Made by a program: the position numbers and the translations under genes. The notes below the pieces were generated by a model. The model saw nothing but the letters and a program-made list of their open reading frames with translations. It had not been told where the DNA came from and did not search any database. Shown here piece by piece: positions 1-7,870 of a stretch of DNA of 33,723 bases. The stretch's first letter is position 1. Each line of letters starts with the position of its first letter. Source of the stretch: JAFAGX01 sp035622175 (GTDB lineage Bacteria; Acidobacteriota; Terriglobia; Terriglobales; Acidobacteriaceae); NCBI GenBank assembly GCA_035622175.1, contig DASPVV010000255.1, forward strand, positions 1 through 33,723. Direction: 5' to 3'.

Positions 1-527
1 CCTGCAAGGTCACTGATCACGTGATGAAGTTGTACGTTCATTTGGTCTAGCGCCTTCTGCATATGCTGCAAGTGAATGGTAGCCAACTCGATGAGGTTGT
101 CGCGATGGCGCCAGAGAGATCGAATAGCACAAATCTCATCCGCTGGTCGAAAGGAGCCGCGTAGCAGCCCACAGGCATGGAGGTGCTGAATCCACTGACA
201 GTCCTCGACGTCCGTCTTCTTGCCGGGGACGTTCTTAACGTGGGCCGCGTTCACCAAGCGCACGTCGATCTTGCGCTTCTCCAGAATCTGAAAAAGCGGA
301 ATCCAGTACACGCCAGTGGATTCCATTGCGACCGTCCGGATACGACACTGCTGCAGCCAATCAGCCAATTTCTCCAAATCGGCCGTGAACGTCTGGAAGC
401 AACGAACGGGATCAGGGTCGCGTTCGACTGGGACAGCGACGAAGATCTGGGTTGCACCAACATCGACCCCTGCGGCGTCAGGTTCCACGATGGGCAGACT
501 TACAGCCTTAGCTCTCTTCTTGGGCAT
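1..527 (-). CDS. IS110-family transposase (DEDD recombinase), 5' part, cut by the left window edge
   Basis: Reading the minus strand from an ATG at 527 gives 175 uninterrupted codons that run off the left edge, so the C-terminal half is outside the window. The product is the N-terminal RuvC-like domain of an IS110-family transposase. The DEDD catalytic residues are visible: D22 in GVDVG, E69 in AMESTGVYW, and D106 and D109 in KKTDVEDCQW. The spacing and the ESTGVYW and KTDVED blocks are typical of the family. IS110 enzymes insert and excise through a circular intermediate, and some are guided by a bridge RNA encoded in the element end. Whether the gene is intact cannot be judged because the Ser-containing C-terminal domain is missing. 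Family assignment is firm; activity is unknown. Confidence 0.93.
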   Translation of the reverse strand, partial: MPKKRAKAVSLPIVEPDAAGVDVGATQIFVAVPVERDPDPVRCFQTFTADLEKLADWLQQCRIRTVAMESTGVYWIPLFQILEKRKIDVRLVNAAHVKNVPGKKTDVEDCQWIQHLHACGLLRGSFRPADEICAIRSLWRHRDNLIELATIHLQHMQKALDQMNVQLHHVISDLA

Positions 528-840
528 TACTTCTCTCCGTTCTGCCTCAGCGCGTCGGCCCGGACCGTGCAAAGAAGGTAGTCTCCCAAACGAGATCCGC
601 CACAATCGGTGGACTGCGGAGGTCATCACTGTATTGAGCACGGGGTCCAGAACCACACTGCAGGTCGGGCTTGGAAGCACCAGTGAGCCCTCGGTCTTAA
701 CTGCCGACGCACCAGGCATCGTCAGCGTATACCATATAGTTCCTTTCCTTATTGTCCAGACCACCGGTCTGGTCCGCCACTGCGGGGACGCAACCATGCC
801 GACGGATAACCCGGTGGGCTCATCGAGACGATGAACGGGG
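528..840 (-). ncRNA. Putative IS110 left end with bridge-RNA-like structured non-coding DNA
   Basis: About 300 bp upstream of the transposase start hold no credible gene on either strand. They contain several short perfect hairpins: CCAC/GTGG nested in CCG/CGG at 597-619, and CCAGACC/GGTCTGG with a 3-nt loop at 756-772. In the IS110 group the non-coding end upstream of the transposase encodes the bridge RNA, whose internal loops pair with target and donor DNA. Length, position and structure fit that model. The outer boundary (about 840), the RNA ends and the guide loops are inferred, not seen. Confidence 0.35.
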
Positions 841-1138
841 ACGTGAGGACTCGTTCTTGCGCCGCCAAACCTCCATCGGATCGAAAGACCCCAATGCCTT
901 GAAAATCCCCGCCCCGCGAGGGGCGGAATCTACACTAACGGGGAACGCTGCTTCTCCATTTCCCGCTGAGCCAATCCCACAAGAGGGTGCGAGGATCAAC
1001 ATCGTTCCCCAGTAGGCGATTCGGAGCAGCACACTTTTCTCTGGAGTTTCCGGGTTCGTGTTCTGGCTGGTGCATAACAGTCGAAGGGCGGGGCTTTACG
1101 GCGCTATTCGGTAATTGTGATGAGGGTTGAGAGAGTAC
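841..1138. other. Non-coding stretch between the IS110 end and the ssb downstream repeat
   Basis: No open frame here has recognisable protein features. The only clear structure is a strong hairpin at 909-926, CCGCCCC and GGGGCGG closed by a GCGA tetraloop. It could be a terminator core lacking a T tract or a dispersed intergenic repeat. The outer end of the IS110 element probably lies in or just before this stretch. Confidence 0.5.
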
Positions 1139-1192
1139 GGGGCCGCCTTCGCTTGGCTACGCAAGCAGGCCTTCGCTCCGCTACGGCGGCCC
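1139..1192. repeat. REP-like composite repeat just downstream of ssb
   Basis: An outer perfect 8-bp inverted repeat (GGGCCGCC at 1140-1147, GGCGGCCC at 1185-1192) encloses two direct copies of a 16-mer: CCTTCGCTTGGCTACG at 1146-1161 and CCTTCGCTCCGCTACG at 1170-1185, with 14 of 16 bases identical. An inner hairpin GCTTG/CAAGC lies at 1151-1166. The whole could fold into a branched structure at the 3' end of the ssb transcript. It resembles small dispersed intergenic repeats and may also protect or terminate the ssb mRNA. There is no T tract. Confidence 0.55.
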
Positions 1193-1257
1193 TTTCGTCG
1201 AGGGGCGACAGTTCCTTTCAGAGTAGAGTTGCTGGACACGAACTGTAAGGCCCACCG

Positions 1258-1719
1258 TCAGAACGGTATATCCTCGTCGCTGATCGGAGTTGGGGCTGGC
1301 ACCGGCTCGGCCTCTGGCGTGCGCTGGTCGAAATTATTGCCGCCAGCCGCGGCACCTCGAGCAAACTCCCCACTTTCGGCGCGTCCACCGAGAAGCACCA
1401 GATCGCTGGCAACGATTTCCGTCATATAGCGTTTCTGGTTGGTTTGCTTGTCATCCCAGGATCGGGTTTGCAAGCGGCCTTCGATGTATACTTTGCCGCC
1501 TTTCTTCAGGTATTCACCTGCGATCTCGGCTAGGCGTTGCCAGAGCACGATATTATGCCATTCCGTACGATCCTGCCATTCGCCGCTCTTATCTTTGTAG
1601 CGCTCGTTGGTAGCCAGAGTGAGCTTGGCTACAGGCGTGCCCTGCGGGGTGTACTTGATTTCGGGATCCTTGCCCAGATTGCCGATGAGGATCACTTTGT
1701 TGACACTTTTTCCTGCCAT
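1258..1719 (-). CDS. ssb: Single-stranded DNA-binding protein SSB
   Basis: This 153-residue protein binds single-stranded DNA during replication, repair and recombination. It opens with the OB-fold signature NKVILIGNLGKDPEIKYTPQ, followed by VAKLTLATNERY and the WHNIVLWQRLAEIAGEYLKKG block (roughly residues 5-105). A low-complexity Gly/Ala/Pro tail follows, and it ends in SDEDIPF, the acidic tip that recruits partner proteins. The ATG at 1719 was chosen because AGAAGGAG sits about 8 nt upstream and the OB fold begins right after it; the frame is open further upstream but that extension looks non-coding. It is encoded divergently from the ferredoxin gene and stands alone, without the rpsF/rpsR neighbours common elsewhere. 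Confidence 0.96.
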   Translation of the reverse strand: MAGKSVNKVILIGNLGKDPEIKYTPQGTPVAKLTLATNERYKDKSGEWQDRTEWHNIVLWQRLAEIAGEYLKKGGKVYIEGRLQTRSWDDKQTNQKRYMTEIVASDLVLLGGRAESGEFARGAAAGGNNFDQRTPEAEPVPAPTPISDEDIPF

Positions 1720-1976
1720 GATGTTGCTCCTTCTGCCCCTTCTCCAATTGGCACTCCACCGAGGGCTGGAGCACGCCAAGGCGCGAAACTCGGGAAGGGT
1801 AATTGAGGGGCTGACGGCCCAATATACCAGAATCGGCGGCGGGCGATACGACGGAGCAATTGGCCCGGTACTCTCCATTCTCGTTCTCCCAACCATACAA
1901 CGAATCCGATTCTTTTCAACTCAGCCCTCGGTACTCAAGGCGACAAGGGTCGGCGGGCGGTGCTAGGCGGTGCCGA

Positions 1977-1985
1977 TGCTATAAT
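1977..1985 (+). promoter_or_regulatory. Extended -10 promoter TGCTATAAT ahead of the ferredoxin gene
   Basis: TGCTATAAT is a perfect extended -10 element (TG, one base, TATAAT). The ferredoxin ATG at 1993 begins only 7 nt after it, so transcription would start at or within a base or two of the start codon, giving a leaderless mRNA. No -35 match is seen at the usual distance, as is common for extended -10 promoters. Confidence 0.45.
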
Positions 1986-1992
1986 TCGGGCC

Positions 1993-2364
1993 ATGCCTGC
2001 CGAAGGGAAGGCCGTTGGGTTAGTGCCCGACGAGCTCAAATTTGAACCCAGGTCGACTGGGATTAACACTCCGCGCAAGAAGAAACCAAAGGAGTTAGCT
2101 GTCATCACGGAATGTTGCACGGGCTGCGCTGGCTCCCCGGCCTGCGTGGAATATTGCCCAGTCGAAGACTGCATGTTCTGGGTTCCCGACGAAGACCATC
2201 CACCGTTCGGGCGAATCCAAGTCGACCCCATCCTCTGCATCGGCTGCAAAAAGTGCATCAGCAAGGGGCCGGACGGATGCTTCCTCGACGGTTGTCCCTG
2301 GGATGCGATCGTTATGGTGGAGACTACCGAGGTGGAGAAGGAAGTCGGAGCGATGCCCATCTAA
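1993..2364 (+). CDS. 2[4Fe-4S]-type ferredoxin
   Basis: This 123-residue soluble protein has two ferredoxin-type cysteine motifs: C42-x2-C45-x5-C51-x3-C55-P and C82-x2-C85-x2-C88-x12-C101-P, each with the proline after the last cysteine. Extra cysteines lie at 41, 60 and 96. The pattern supports two [4Fe-4S] clusters and a role in low-potential electron transfer; the partner enzyme cannot be told from the context. The inserted loop between motifs (FWVPDEDHPPFGRIQVDP) is acidic and longer than in small clostridial ferredoxins. The ATG at 1993 directly follows a TATAAT box and has no Shine-Dalgarno; a start at 1960 in the same frame would place the coding region across that box, so it is less likely. 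Confidence 0.85.
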   Translation: MPAEGKAVGLVPDELKFEPRSTGINTPRKKKPKELAVITECCTGCAGSPACVEYCPVEDCMFWVPDEDHPPFGRIQVDPILCIGCKKCISKGPDGCFLDGCPWDAIVMVETTEVEKEVGAMPI

Positions 2365-2473
2365 ACGAGCGTTGGCTCCCTCAAGAGCCCATCTTCGCTC
2401 CTTTGAAGCGCTTGACCGACCGGGTCGAGTGACATGCCTGATCGAGTATTGTTATCTTGGGGTTGAAACGCCA

Positions 2474-4180
2474 ATGATCAAGGAACACGCTGCGTCAGTT
2501 TTGCTGACCTTGAGTTTTTGTGTCGCCTCGTCCTTCGTCTTTGGGCAGGGCAAGCCGGTGGATGCCGAAAGCCGCCCATGGTGGCAGCACGCCGTGTTCT
2601 ATGAGATCTACCCGCGCAGCTTTGCCGACAGCAACAACGATGGCATCGGCGATTTGAAAGGCATCGAATCCAAGCTCGGCTATCTCAAGGAACTTGGGGT
2701 GGATGCTATCTGGATTACGCCCTGCTATCCCTCCCCGCAAGTCGACTTTGGTTACGACGTCTCCGATTACGAGAATATCGATCCCATGTATGGAACGCTG
2801 GCTGATTTTGATCATCTCGTCCATGCGGCGCAGAAGAAACACATCCGCATCGTCATGGACTTCGTAATCAACCACACTTCCGACCAGCACCCCTGGTTTC
2901 TCGACTCCAAGTCGTCGCGAACCTCGACCCATCGCGACTGGTACATATGGCGCGACGGCAAGGAGGCGAGCGATCCCCCGAATAACTGGATCTCCGGGTT
3001 CGGCGGTCCTGCCTGGAAGTTCGACCCCACCACCGGCCAGTATTACTACCACTACTTTGCCAGCGCACAGCCCGATCTGAACTGGCGCAACCCGACGGTC
3101 GAACAGGCCATGTTCGATGTGACCCGCTTCTGGTACAAGCACGGTGTCTCCGGCTTTCGTCTCGATGCCGTCGATTTGTTGTTTGAAGATCCAGAGCTGC
3201 GGGATAACCCCGTGCTCGACGGCAAAAACGAGCTGGGCGACCCGAAGACGCTGGAAAAATACAACGACAAGCTGCCGGAGAACCATGAGGTGCTTCGCCG
3301 CTTGAGAAGCGTCGCCGACGAGAGTAATGCGGTGCTGGTGGGCGAGACTTACACCGACAGTGCACCCGAGTTGAAGGAGTATTACGGCGCCCATAACGAT
3401 GAGATTCAACTGCCCATGGATTTCATGTTCTGCACCGTAAACAAGCTCTCGGCCGCGGAGTTCCGGAAACAGATCGCGCTCGCCGAATCGACCGGCGGGT
3501 GGCCCACTTACGTCATCGGCAACCACGACATGGAACGATCCTACGTGCGCTATGGCGACGGCAAGCACGATGACGAGATTGCCAGGCTGATGGCGGCGCT
3601 TTATTTGACGCTACGCGGCACGCCCATCCTGTATTACGGTGAGGAGCTGGGGATGACGAACCACGACCCCACGCGCAAGGAGGATGTGAAGGACCCCATG
3701 GGAATCACCGGCTGGCCGGGATATAAAGGCCGCGACGGGGAGCGAACTCCTATGCAGTGGAGCGATGGCCCGAGCGCAGGCTTTACCCGTGGTACTCCTT
3801 GGTTGCCCATACCGCCGACCTACAAGAAATACAATGTCCGGAGCGAATTGAGAGATCCAGATTCGATTCTGGAGTTCTACCGGCATCTGCTGGCGCTGCG
3901 CCATCGAGACCGCGCGTTGCTCGAGGGAGATTACGTGCCGCTGAACGAAGACAACGCCAGCGTCTTGTCGTATCTCCGCCGTTACCAGAATGAAGCAGTC
4001 TTGGTTGCGTTGAACATGTCAGGCAGCATCGAAGCCGTGAACTTCGACTGGACACAACTGGGTTTCTCCCGAGCGCGGGTGAAGGTGCTGCTGACGACGC
4101 TTCACACCCTGCCAAGCGCCCGGCTTGACAAGGTATCGCTCGAGCCATATTCGGTTTACATAGCCCGTCTCTCGAAGTGA
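2474..4180 (+). CDS. Secreted GH13 alpha-glucosidase / oligo-1,6-glucosidase-like enzyme
   Basis: This 568-residue protein has a signal peptide (residues 1-24, cleavage near FVFGQ) and a full GH13 TIM barrel. The start motif WWQHAVFYEIYPRSFADSN, then DFVINHTSD, are typical of the alpha-glucosidase branch. Catalytic residues are in place: nucleophile D231 in GFRLDAVD, acid/base E291 in VGETYTD, and stabiliser D352 in IGNHDMER. A C-terminal beta domain follows from about residue 480. It probably releases glucose from maltose, isomaltose or short oligosaccharides in the periplasm or outside. Exact linkage specificity cannot be read from the sequence. The ATG at 2474 was chosen because it begins the signal peptide; the frame stays open upstream into the ferredoxin gene but that part is not protein-like. 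No transporter or other glycan gene adjoins it. Confidence 0.92.
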   Translation: MIKEHAASVLLTLSFCVASSFVFGQGKPVDAESRPWWQHAVFYEIYPRSFADSNNDGIGDLKGIESKLGYLKELGVDAIWITPCYPSPQVDFGYDVSDYENIDPMYGTLADFDHLVHAAQKKHIRIVMDFVINHTSDQHPWFLDSKSSRTSTHRDWYIWRDGKEASDPPNNWISGFGGPAWKFDPTTGQYYYHYFASAQPDLNWRNPTVEQAMFDVTRFWYKHGVSGFRLDAVDLLFEDPELRDNPVLDGKNELGDPKTLEKYNDKLPENHEVLRRLRSVADESNAVLVGETYTDSAPELKEYYGAHNDEIQLPMDFMFCTVNKLSAAEFRKQIALAESTGGWPTYVIGNHDMERSYVRYGDGKHDDEIARLMAALYLTLRGTPILYYGEELGMTNHDPTRKEDVKDPMGITGWPGYKGRDGERTPMQWSDGPSAGFTRGTPWLPIPPTYKKYNVRSELRDPDSILEFYRHLLALRHRDRALLEGDYVPLNEDNASVLSYLRRYQNEAVLVALNMSGSIEAVNFDWTQLGFSRARVKVLLTTLHTLPSARLDKVSLEPYSVYIARLSK

Positions 4181-4620
4181 CCGCCGCGATTCGGGCGGCC
4201 GCCACTATCGACCTCGGCTCTGAGCGCTACCTCATGCTGCCCACCGGAGATGGACAAGGCGGCGGTCCCATTGGACACGGTCAGTTCCCGTGGAGCTTGC
4301 CCGTCGATGCGGAGAAGTAGCCCTTCCCGATGCAAAGTCTGCCGTGGTCGCCCGAAAATCGTGGAGAAGCTCAACCGGAGGTTAACCAGCTAGTCGCTGC
4401 GCCTTTGCTACCTTTCACGCCAACTCGCCAGGGAACTGCCCAACGAAGCCCTGCGTAGATGTATGCGCAGTTATTTAAGACGCCGCGTTTAGAAAGGTAC
4501 CTGCAATTCTCTCGACGACGACCGAGATTGTAAATCGGAGGAACACAATGATGCTGTGCTGGGCCTCGTGAGGTTTGGGCGACGCGCGGCCGAGCCTTTC
4601 CGAACCTCGTGCGGGTGAAG
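4181..4620. other. Convergent intergenic region between the GH13 gene and the TonB receptor
   Basis: A CCGCC/GGCGG hairpin (4181-4185 with 4194-4198) follows the GH13 stop directly but lacks a T tract. A 72-codon minus-strand frame ends at 4156 and begins at 4374; its middle looks protein-like but it overlaps the GH13 3' end and matches nothing I recognise. It may be a gene remnant or chance. Confidence 0.4.
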
Positions 4621-6957
4621 TCAATAGTTGAACCGGTAACGAAACTCCCCATAAATTTGTCGAGGATCGTTCCAGTGGAATCCGCCGAAGGTCAGACTGT
4701 TGTCGAGCTGCGCCCGGCGGTTCGCGACATTGACCGCTGTCATTGAAACTGTGTACCTCTCGGCGAAAGTCTTCCCCAGCGAAAGATCCACGGCGGTGTG
4801 GCCGGGCAGGTACTGGCCGGGATATTGAGCCAGCGGGTTTCCGTACAACCCGTTGGTGAATCCGGAGCCGTAGTAGACATTGGTCGATGCGTAGGTATGC
4901 CAGGGAAGGTTGCCGTTGAAGCCGACGTTCAGCGTGTTGCGCTGATCGTGGTCGACGGGGCCAAGACCCGGAGCCGGATAGAGCGGGCATATCGGCATCG
5001 CAGGAGGACAGATTAAGCCTCCGGTGATGGGCGAAGTGGCCTGCGCGATCTGGTTCGAGTAAGCGAGATGGAACTGGCCGTGATGCAGGATGTCGGGCGA
5101 TCGCAGCGTGAGTTCCCAGCCTTGAATCATGGCGTAGGACCAGGTGATGGGCCAGAAGAGATTCGAGTCGCCGATGTTGTTGTGATCGAGCCAATTGTGG
5201 GCCCGTGTCTCGAAGTTATCGGCGTCGAGCGCCCAGCCGTGGACTGGAATCATGACGCCGAATTGCCATTCGATGTCGCGCTCGCCGTGCAGCGGAGCGA
5301 AGCCGTAGCCCTGATTGACGCCCAACTGTTGAAGCTGGCTGGTGGCCGTTGAAAGTGGAGGAGCCTGGTAGTAGTAGCCGTAGAATCCGCGGAACGTCCA
5401 GTTAAGATGCGGAATTCGGACGGCCGCGCCGAGACGGGGATCGGTGGCGTGTTCGGAGATGTTGGAAGTGAACACCGTCTCGCGAAGGCCGGCGATCAAA
5501 GTCAGCCACGGGGTAACTTTGAATTTGTCGTTGATGAATAGCGCAGTGACGCCTCCGTTGACGCCGATGGAGGACGGACCGTAGTTTCGCAGGCCATTGG
5601 GCGGTTGGCCATAGATCTGGCAGTTTTGCGTGCACGTGTACACGTTGCTGAAGTAGTTGTATTGGTGCTGGAAGAATCCGTAGACGCCGGTCTGAAGATC
5701 GTTGTTGTGGAAGTTGGTGCCGATGGAGGCCTGAGATCCGACGTAGTTGGCGGTCTGCGTGACGTTGGAGATGACAGGGATATCGTTCGGCCCGCCGTGG
5801 TAGTCGGCGCCGTTGTAATGATAGAACGGCGAGACAGTGACGAGCGTGTTGGGGCTGAAGGTGTGAACCCAGGAGAAAGTCGCGTAGCCGTCAGGCTCGA
5901 CCTCGGCATCATGGAGGCCGGAGCTGGGCACCAAGCCCGACGCTACGAGAATCTGATTGCCGGTTGAGTTGAGATCCGGATCAATCGGAATCTGGTAATA
6001 ATCGCGGCGGAGCGAACCAACCAGACGGTATTGATTCTTTGGGTCAGGATTAAAGATGAACGAGGCAAATCCACCAATGCCGTTGGCGGCATCGTTGACG
6101 ACCTCGGGAATTGGAGTCATCAGGCCGTACTGGCTGCGGTTGCCGTTGAGGCTGGCGTAATAAGCAGAGCGCTCGCTGTGGCTTCCACAGCTGATCTGAT
6201 TGTCGGTCTGATAGAAATTCCCCGCTGTGATGACGAGATCGCATTCCCGATTGCGCTCGAAGCCGGTGCGTGGCACGACATTGAAAACTCCATAGGTGCG
6301 GTCGCCATAATCGGCATCATAACTGCCGCGCTGAACTTCCAGGTAGTCGATGTCTTTTGGATCGATCTGCGGTCCCAGATTGTTGGCGATGTTTGTGTTC
6401 GGGATGGGAACGCCATCAATCAGCCACGAGAGCTGATGTCCGCCTCGCATGTGCAACATGTCGTGGACCATGTAGGCGGCTGGCACGTAATCGGTGATCA
6501 TCTCCATGCCGTTGGTACGGTCGGCACCGGGGGTTTGCTGGATATCTTCACGGCTCACCATGGTCGTCGGTGTAACTATCTGCGTGGTCGCTTCGACGGG
6601 AGCTCCCGAGACGGCAACGGTCTCCTTTACGCCGGCAATCGCCAGCTTGAAATGCAGCACCGGGCTGGTATCGGATTGAACGATCACCTCTTGTTGCGTG
6701 GCTTGGAAGCCCGACGACGAGACGGTGACGGTGTAATTCCCGATGGGGACCGAAGTAAATTCAAATTGTCCCCGATCGCCGGACTCTTGGGACTGTGTCC
6801 AGTCCGAGTTCACCGCCTTCAGCGTAACCTTTGCGCCTTGAATGACGCGATGCTGAGGATCATGAACGATGCCGCGAACCGAACCGAAGATGGTGGCAAG
6901 TGCGGTGGCGGCGAAGGCAAGCAACAGAGACAGCGTTATTACGCGAAGCGGACCCAT
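4621..6957 (-). CDS. TonB-dependent outer-membrane receptor with N-terminal carboxypeptidase-regulatory domain
   Basis: This 778-residue protein starts with a signal peptide (residues 1-22). A carboxypeptidase-regulatory-like beta-sandwich follows (about 25-107; GSVRGIVHDPQ to LHFKLAIAGV), then a plug domain (about 115-235, with MRGGHQLSWLIDGVPIP and IDYLEVQRGSYDADYG), then a long beta barrel. It ends in an aromatic-rich strand with terminal Tyr, the outer-membrane insertion signal. It imports a substrate across the outer membrane using TonB energy. The plug has an unusual His/Met cluster (MVHDMLHMRGGH), and a Cys/His-rich secreted protein is encoded 113 bp upstream on the same strand, which points to a metal or metal complex; that is inference. 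The ATG at 6957 was chosen for the strong AAAAGGAGG site 6 nt upstream. Confidence 0.93.
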   Translation of the reverse strand: MGPLRVITLSLLLAFAATALATIFGSVRGIVHDPQHRVIQGAKVTLKAVNSDWTQSQESGDRGQFEFTSVPIGNYTVTVSSSGFQATQQEVIVQSDTSPVLHFKLAIAGVKETVAVSGAPVEATTQIVTPTTMVSREDIQQTPGADRTNGMEMITDYVPAAYMVHDMLHMRGGHQLSWLIDGVPIPNTNIANNLGPQIDPKDIDYLEVQRGSYDADYGDRTYGVFNVVPRTGFERNRECDLVITAGNFYQTDNQISCGSHSERSAYYASLNGNRSQYGLMTPIPEVVNDAANGIGGFASFIFNPDPKNQYRLVGSLRRDYYQIPIDPDLNSTGNQILVASGLVPSSGLHDAEVEPDGYATFSWVHTFSPNTLVTVSPFYHYNGADYHGGPNDIPVISNVTQTANYVGSQASIGTNFHNNDLQTGVYGFFQHQYNYFSNVYTCTQNCQIYGQPPNGLRNYGPSSIGVNGGVTALFINDKFKVTPWLTLIAGLRETVFTSNISEHATDPRLGAAVRIPHLNWTFRGFYGYYYQAPPLSTATSQLQQLGVNQGYGFAPLHGERDIEWQFGVMIPVHGWALDADNFETRAHNWLDHNNIGDSNLFWPITWSYAMIQGWELTLRSPDILHHGQFHLAYSNQIAQATSPITGGLICPPAMPICPLYPAPGLGPVDHDQRNTLNVGFNGNLPWHTYASTNVYYGSGFTNGLYGNPLAQYPGQYLPGHTAVDLSLGKTFAERYTVSMTAVNVANRRAQLDNSLTFGGFHWNDPRQIYGEFRYRFNY

Positions 6958-7070
6958 ATACGTCCTCCTTTTCCTGTACAGACGACAGCTCATCTTTCAA
7001 AGGGATTCCGCCTCAGAGTTGAAAGACGAGCGTCGCATGTCGTAGCCATGCGATCGGTCGTTATGAATGA

Positions 7071-7415
7071 TCAGGCGAAGGAGAACAGCGGTGGGGCGCG
7101 ACCGGAATGTGTGGAGAGGGTAAGACAGATGCAGGTTGTTGCAGGCCTTTGCCGCCGCAGCAGGGCTGCGGAAGCGGCAACCTGCTCCATGACCGCCGGC
7201 AGAAGATGCGGCGACTGGGTCACGGTGACGGCATGGCAGCAGTCGTGATTGCAGCAGTTGGGGGCATTGAACGCCCTGCCTTGCGTGCCAGGATCGTGCA
7301 TCGGCTTGCGCATGCAGCAGGCATGCGGAGCAGGAGCAGAGATCGCCAGAGCTACGGGAGCGAGAATGCCCACGAGCATCAACGTCACAAGGCATCTGGC
7401 AGTTAGACGATGCAT
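7071..7415 (-). CDS. Small secreted Cys/His-rich protein, probable metal binder
   Basis: The 114-residue product has a signal peptide (residues 1-24, MHRLTARCLVTLMLVG then APVALA). The mature part carries the clusters HACCMRK (31-37) and CCNHDCCH (54-61) plus CIC at 95-97: nine cysteines and six histidines in all. Such spacing suggests binding of a soft metal such as copper, zinc or mercury. It sits directly upstream of the TonB receptor on the same strand and the two are probably co-transcribed. The start at 7415 was chosen because it opens the signal peptide; its Shine-Dalgarno is poor, and an in-frame start at 7457 or 7502 cannot be excluded. I do not recognise a named family with certainty; a DUF2946-like protein is one possibility. 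Confidence 0.65.
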   Translation of the reverse strand: MHRLTARCLVTLMLVGILAPVALAISAPAPHACCMRKPMHDPGTQGRAFNAPNCCNHDCCHAVTVTQSPHLLPAVMEQVAASAALLRRQRPATTCICLTLSTHSGRAPPLFSFA

Positions 7416-7870
7416 GAGAAAAGCGGCGGGCCCCCAACCAGCTGTGTGACAAAGCATAACCCTGCAAGCGGTGGACTTGCAAGCTCCGGTACCCGAAAAC
7501 ACGTCTGTGCGACCCGCAACAAGAGCGATCAGGCGGCGTCTGATGATTGCTAAGGAGTGGGCGGTTAGCCCGGCCTAGGTAAGAAGGACCTTGCCAACTT
7601 CCATCAAAAAAGAGGACTCCGTGCGCGTAAGTTAATGAATCAAGAAGCGGTATCAACCGTCCTGTTTGAGCCACGGCTTTTGCCCGCTGGGTATGCCACT
7701 TACAGGGGATCAACGAGCATGCGCTCAGCAAAACGGACGAGGATCAAAAGCGTATGGTTGCGCAGCACGAACCCTGCCTGGTCATTCTCGTTCGACCGAG
7801 AAGCATCACAACGATGCGGGGACTTCGAGTTGAGTACGATCGACCCGGAAGACTTTCCGATAATGCCAAG
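7416..7870. other. Intergenic region upstream of the Cys/His-rich gene
   Basis: This region lies between the 5' end of the metal-binder/receptor pair and the 3' end of the lipase-maturation-factor-like gene, both on the minus strand. Open frames on both strands lack any protein-like character. The promoter for the pair must lie here, but I cannot single out a convincing -35/-10 pair. Confidence 0.5.

Noticed and set aside
2495..3568. Minus-strand open frame of 357 codons
   Set aside because: It is antisense to the GH13 enzyme; its composition mirrors the complementary strand of GC-biased codons.
4156..4374. Minus-strand frame of 72 codons downstream of the TonB receptor
   Set aside because: The middle part looks slightly protein-like, but it overlaps the GH13 3' end, has no ribosome site and matches no family I know; mentioned only as a possible remnant.
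6031..7248. Plus-strand open frame of 405 codons
   Set aside because: It is antisense to the TonB receptor and the Cys/His-rich gene, both of which have clear domains and ribosome sites.
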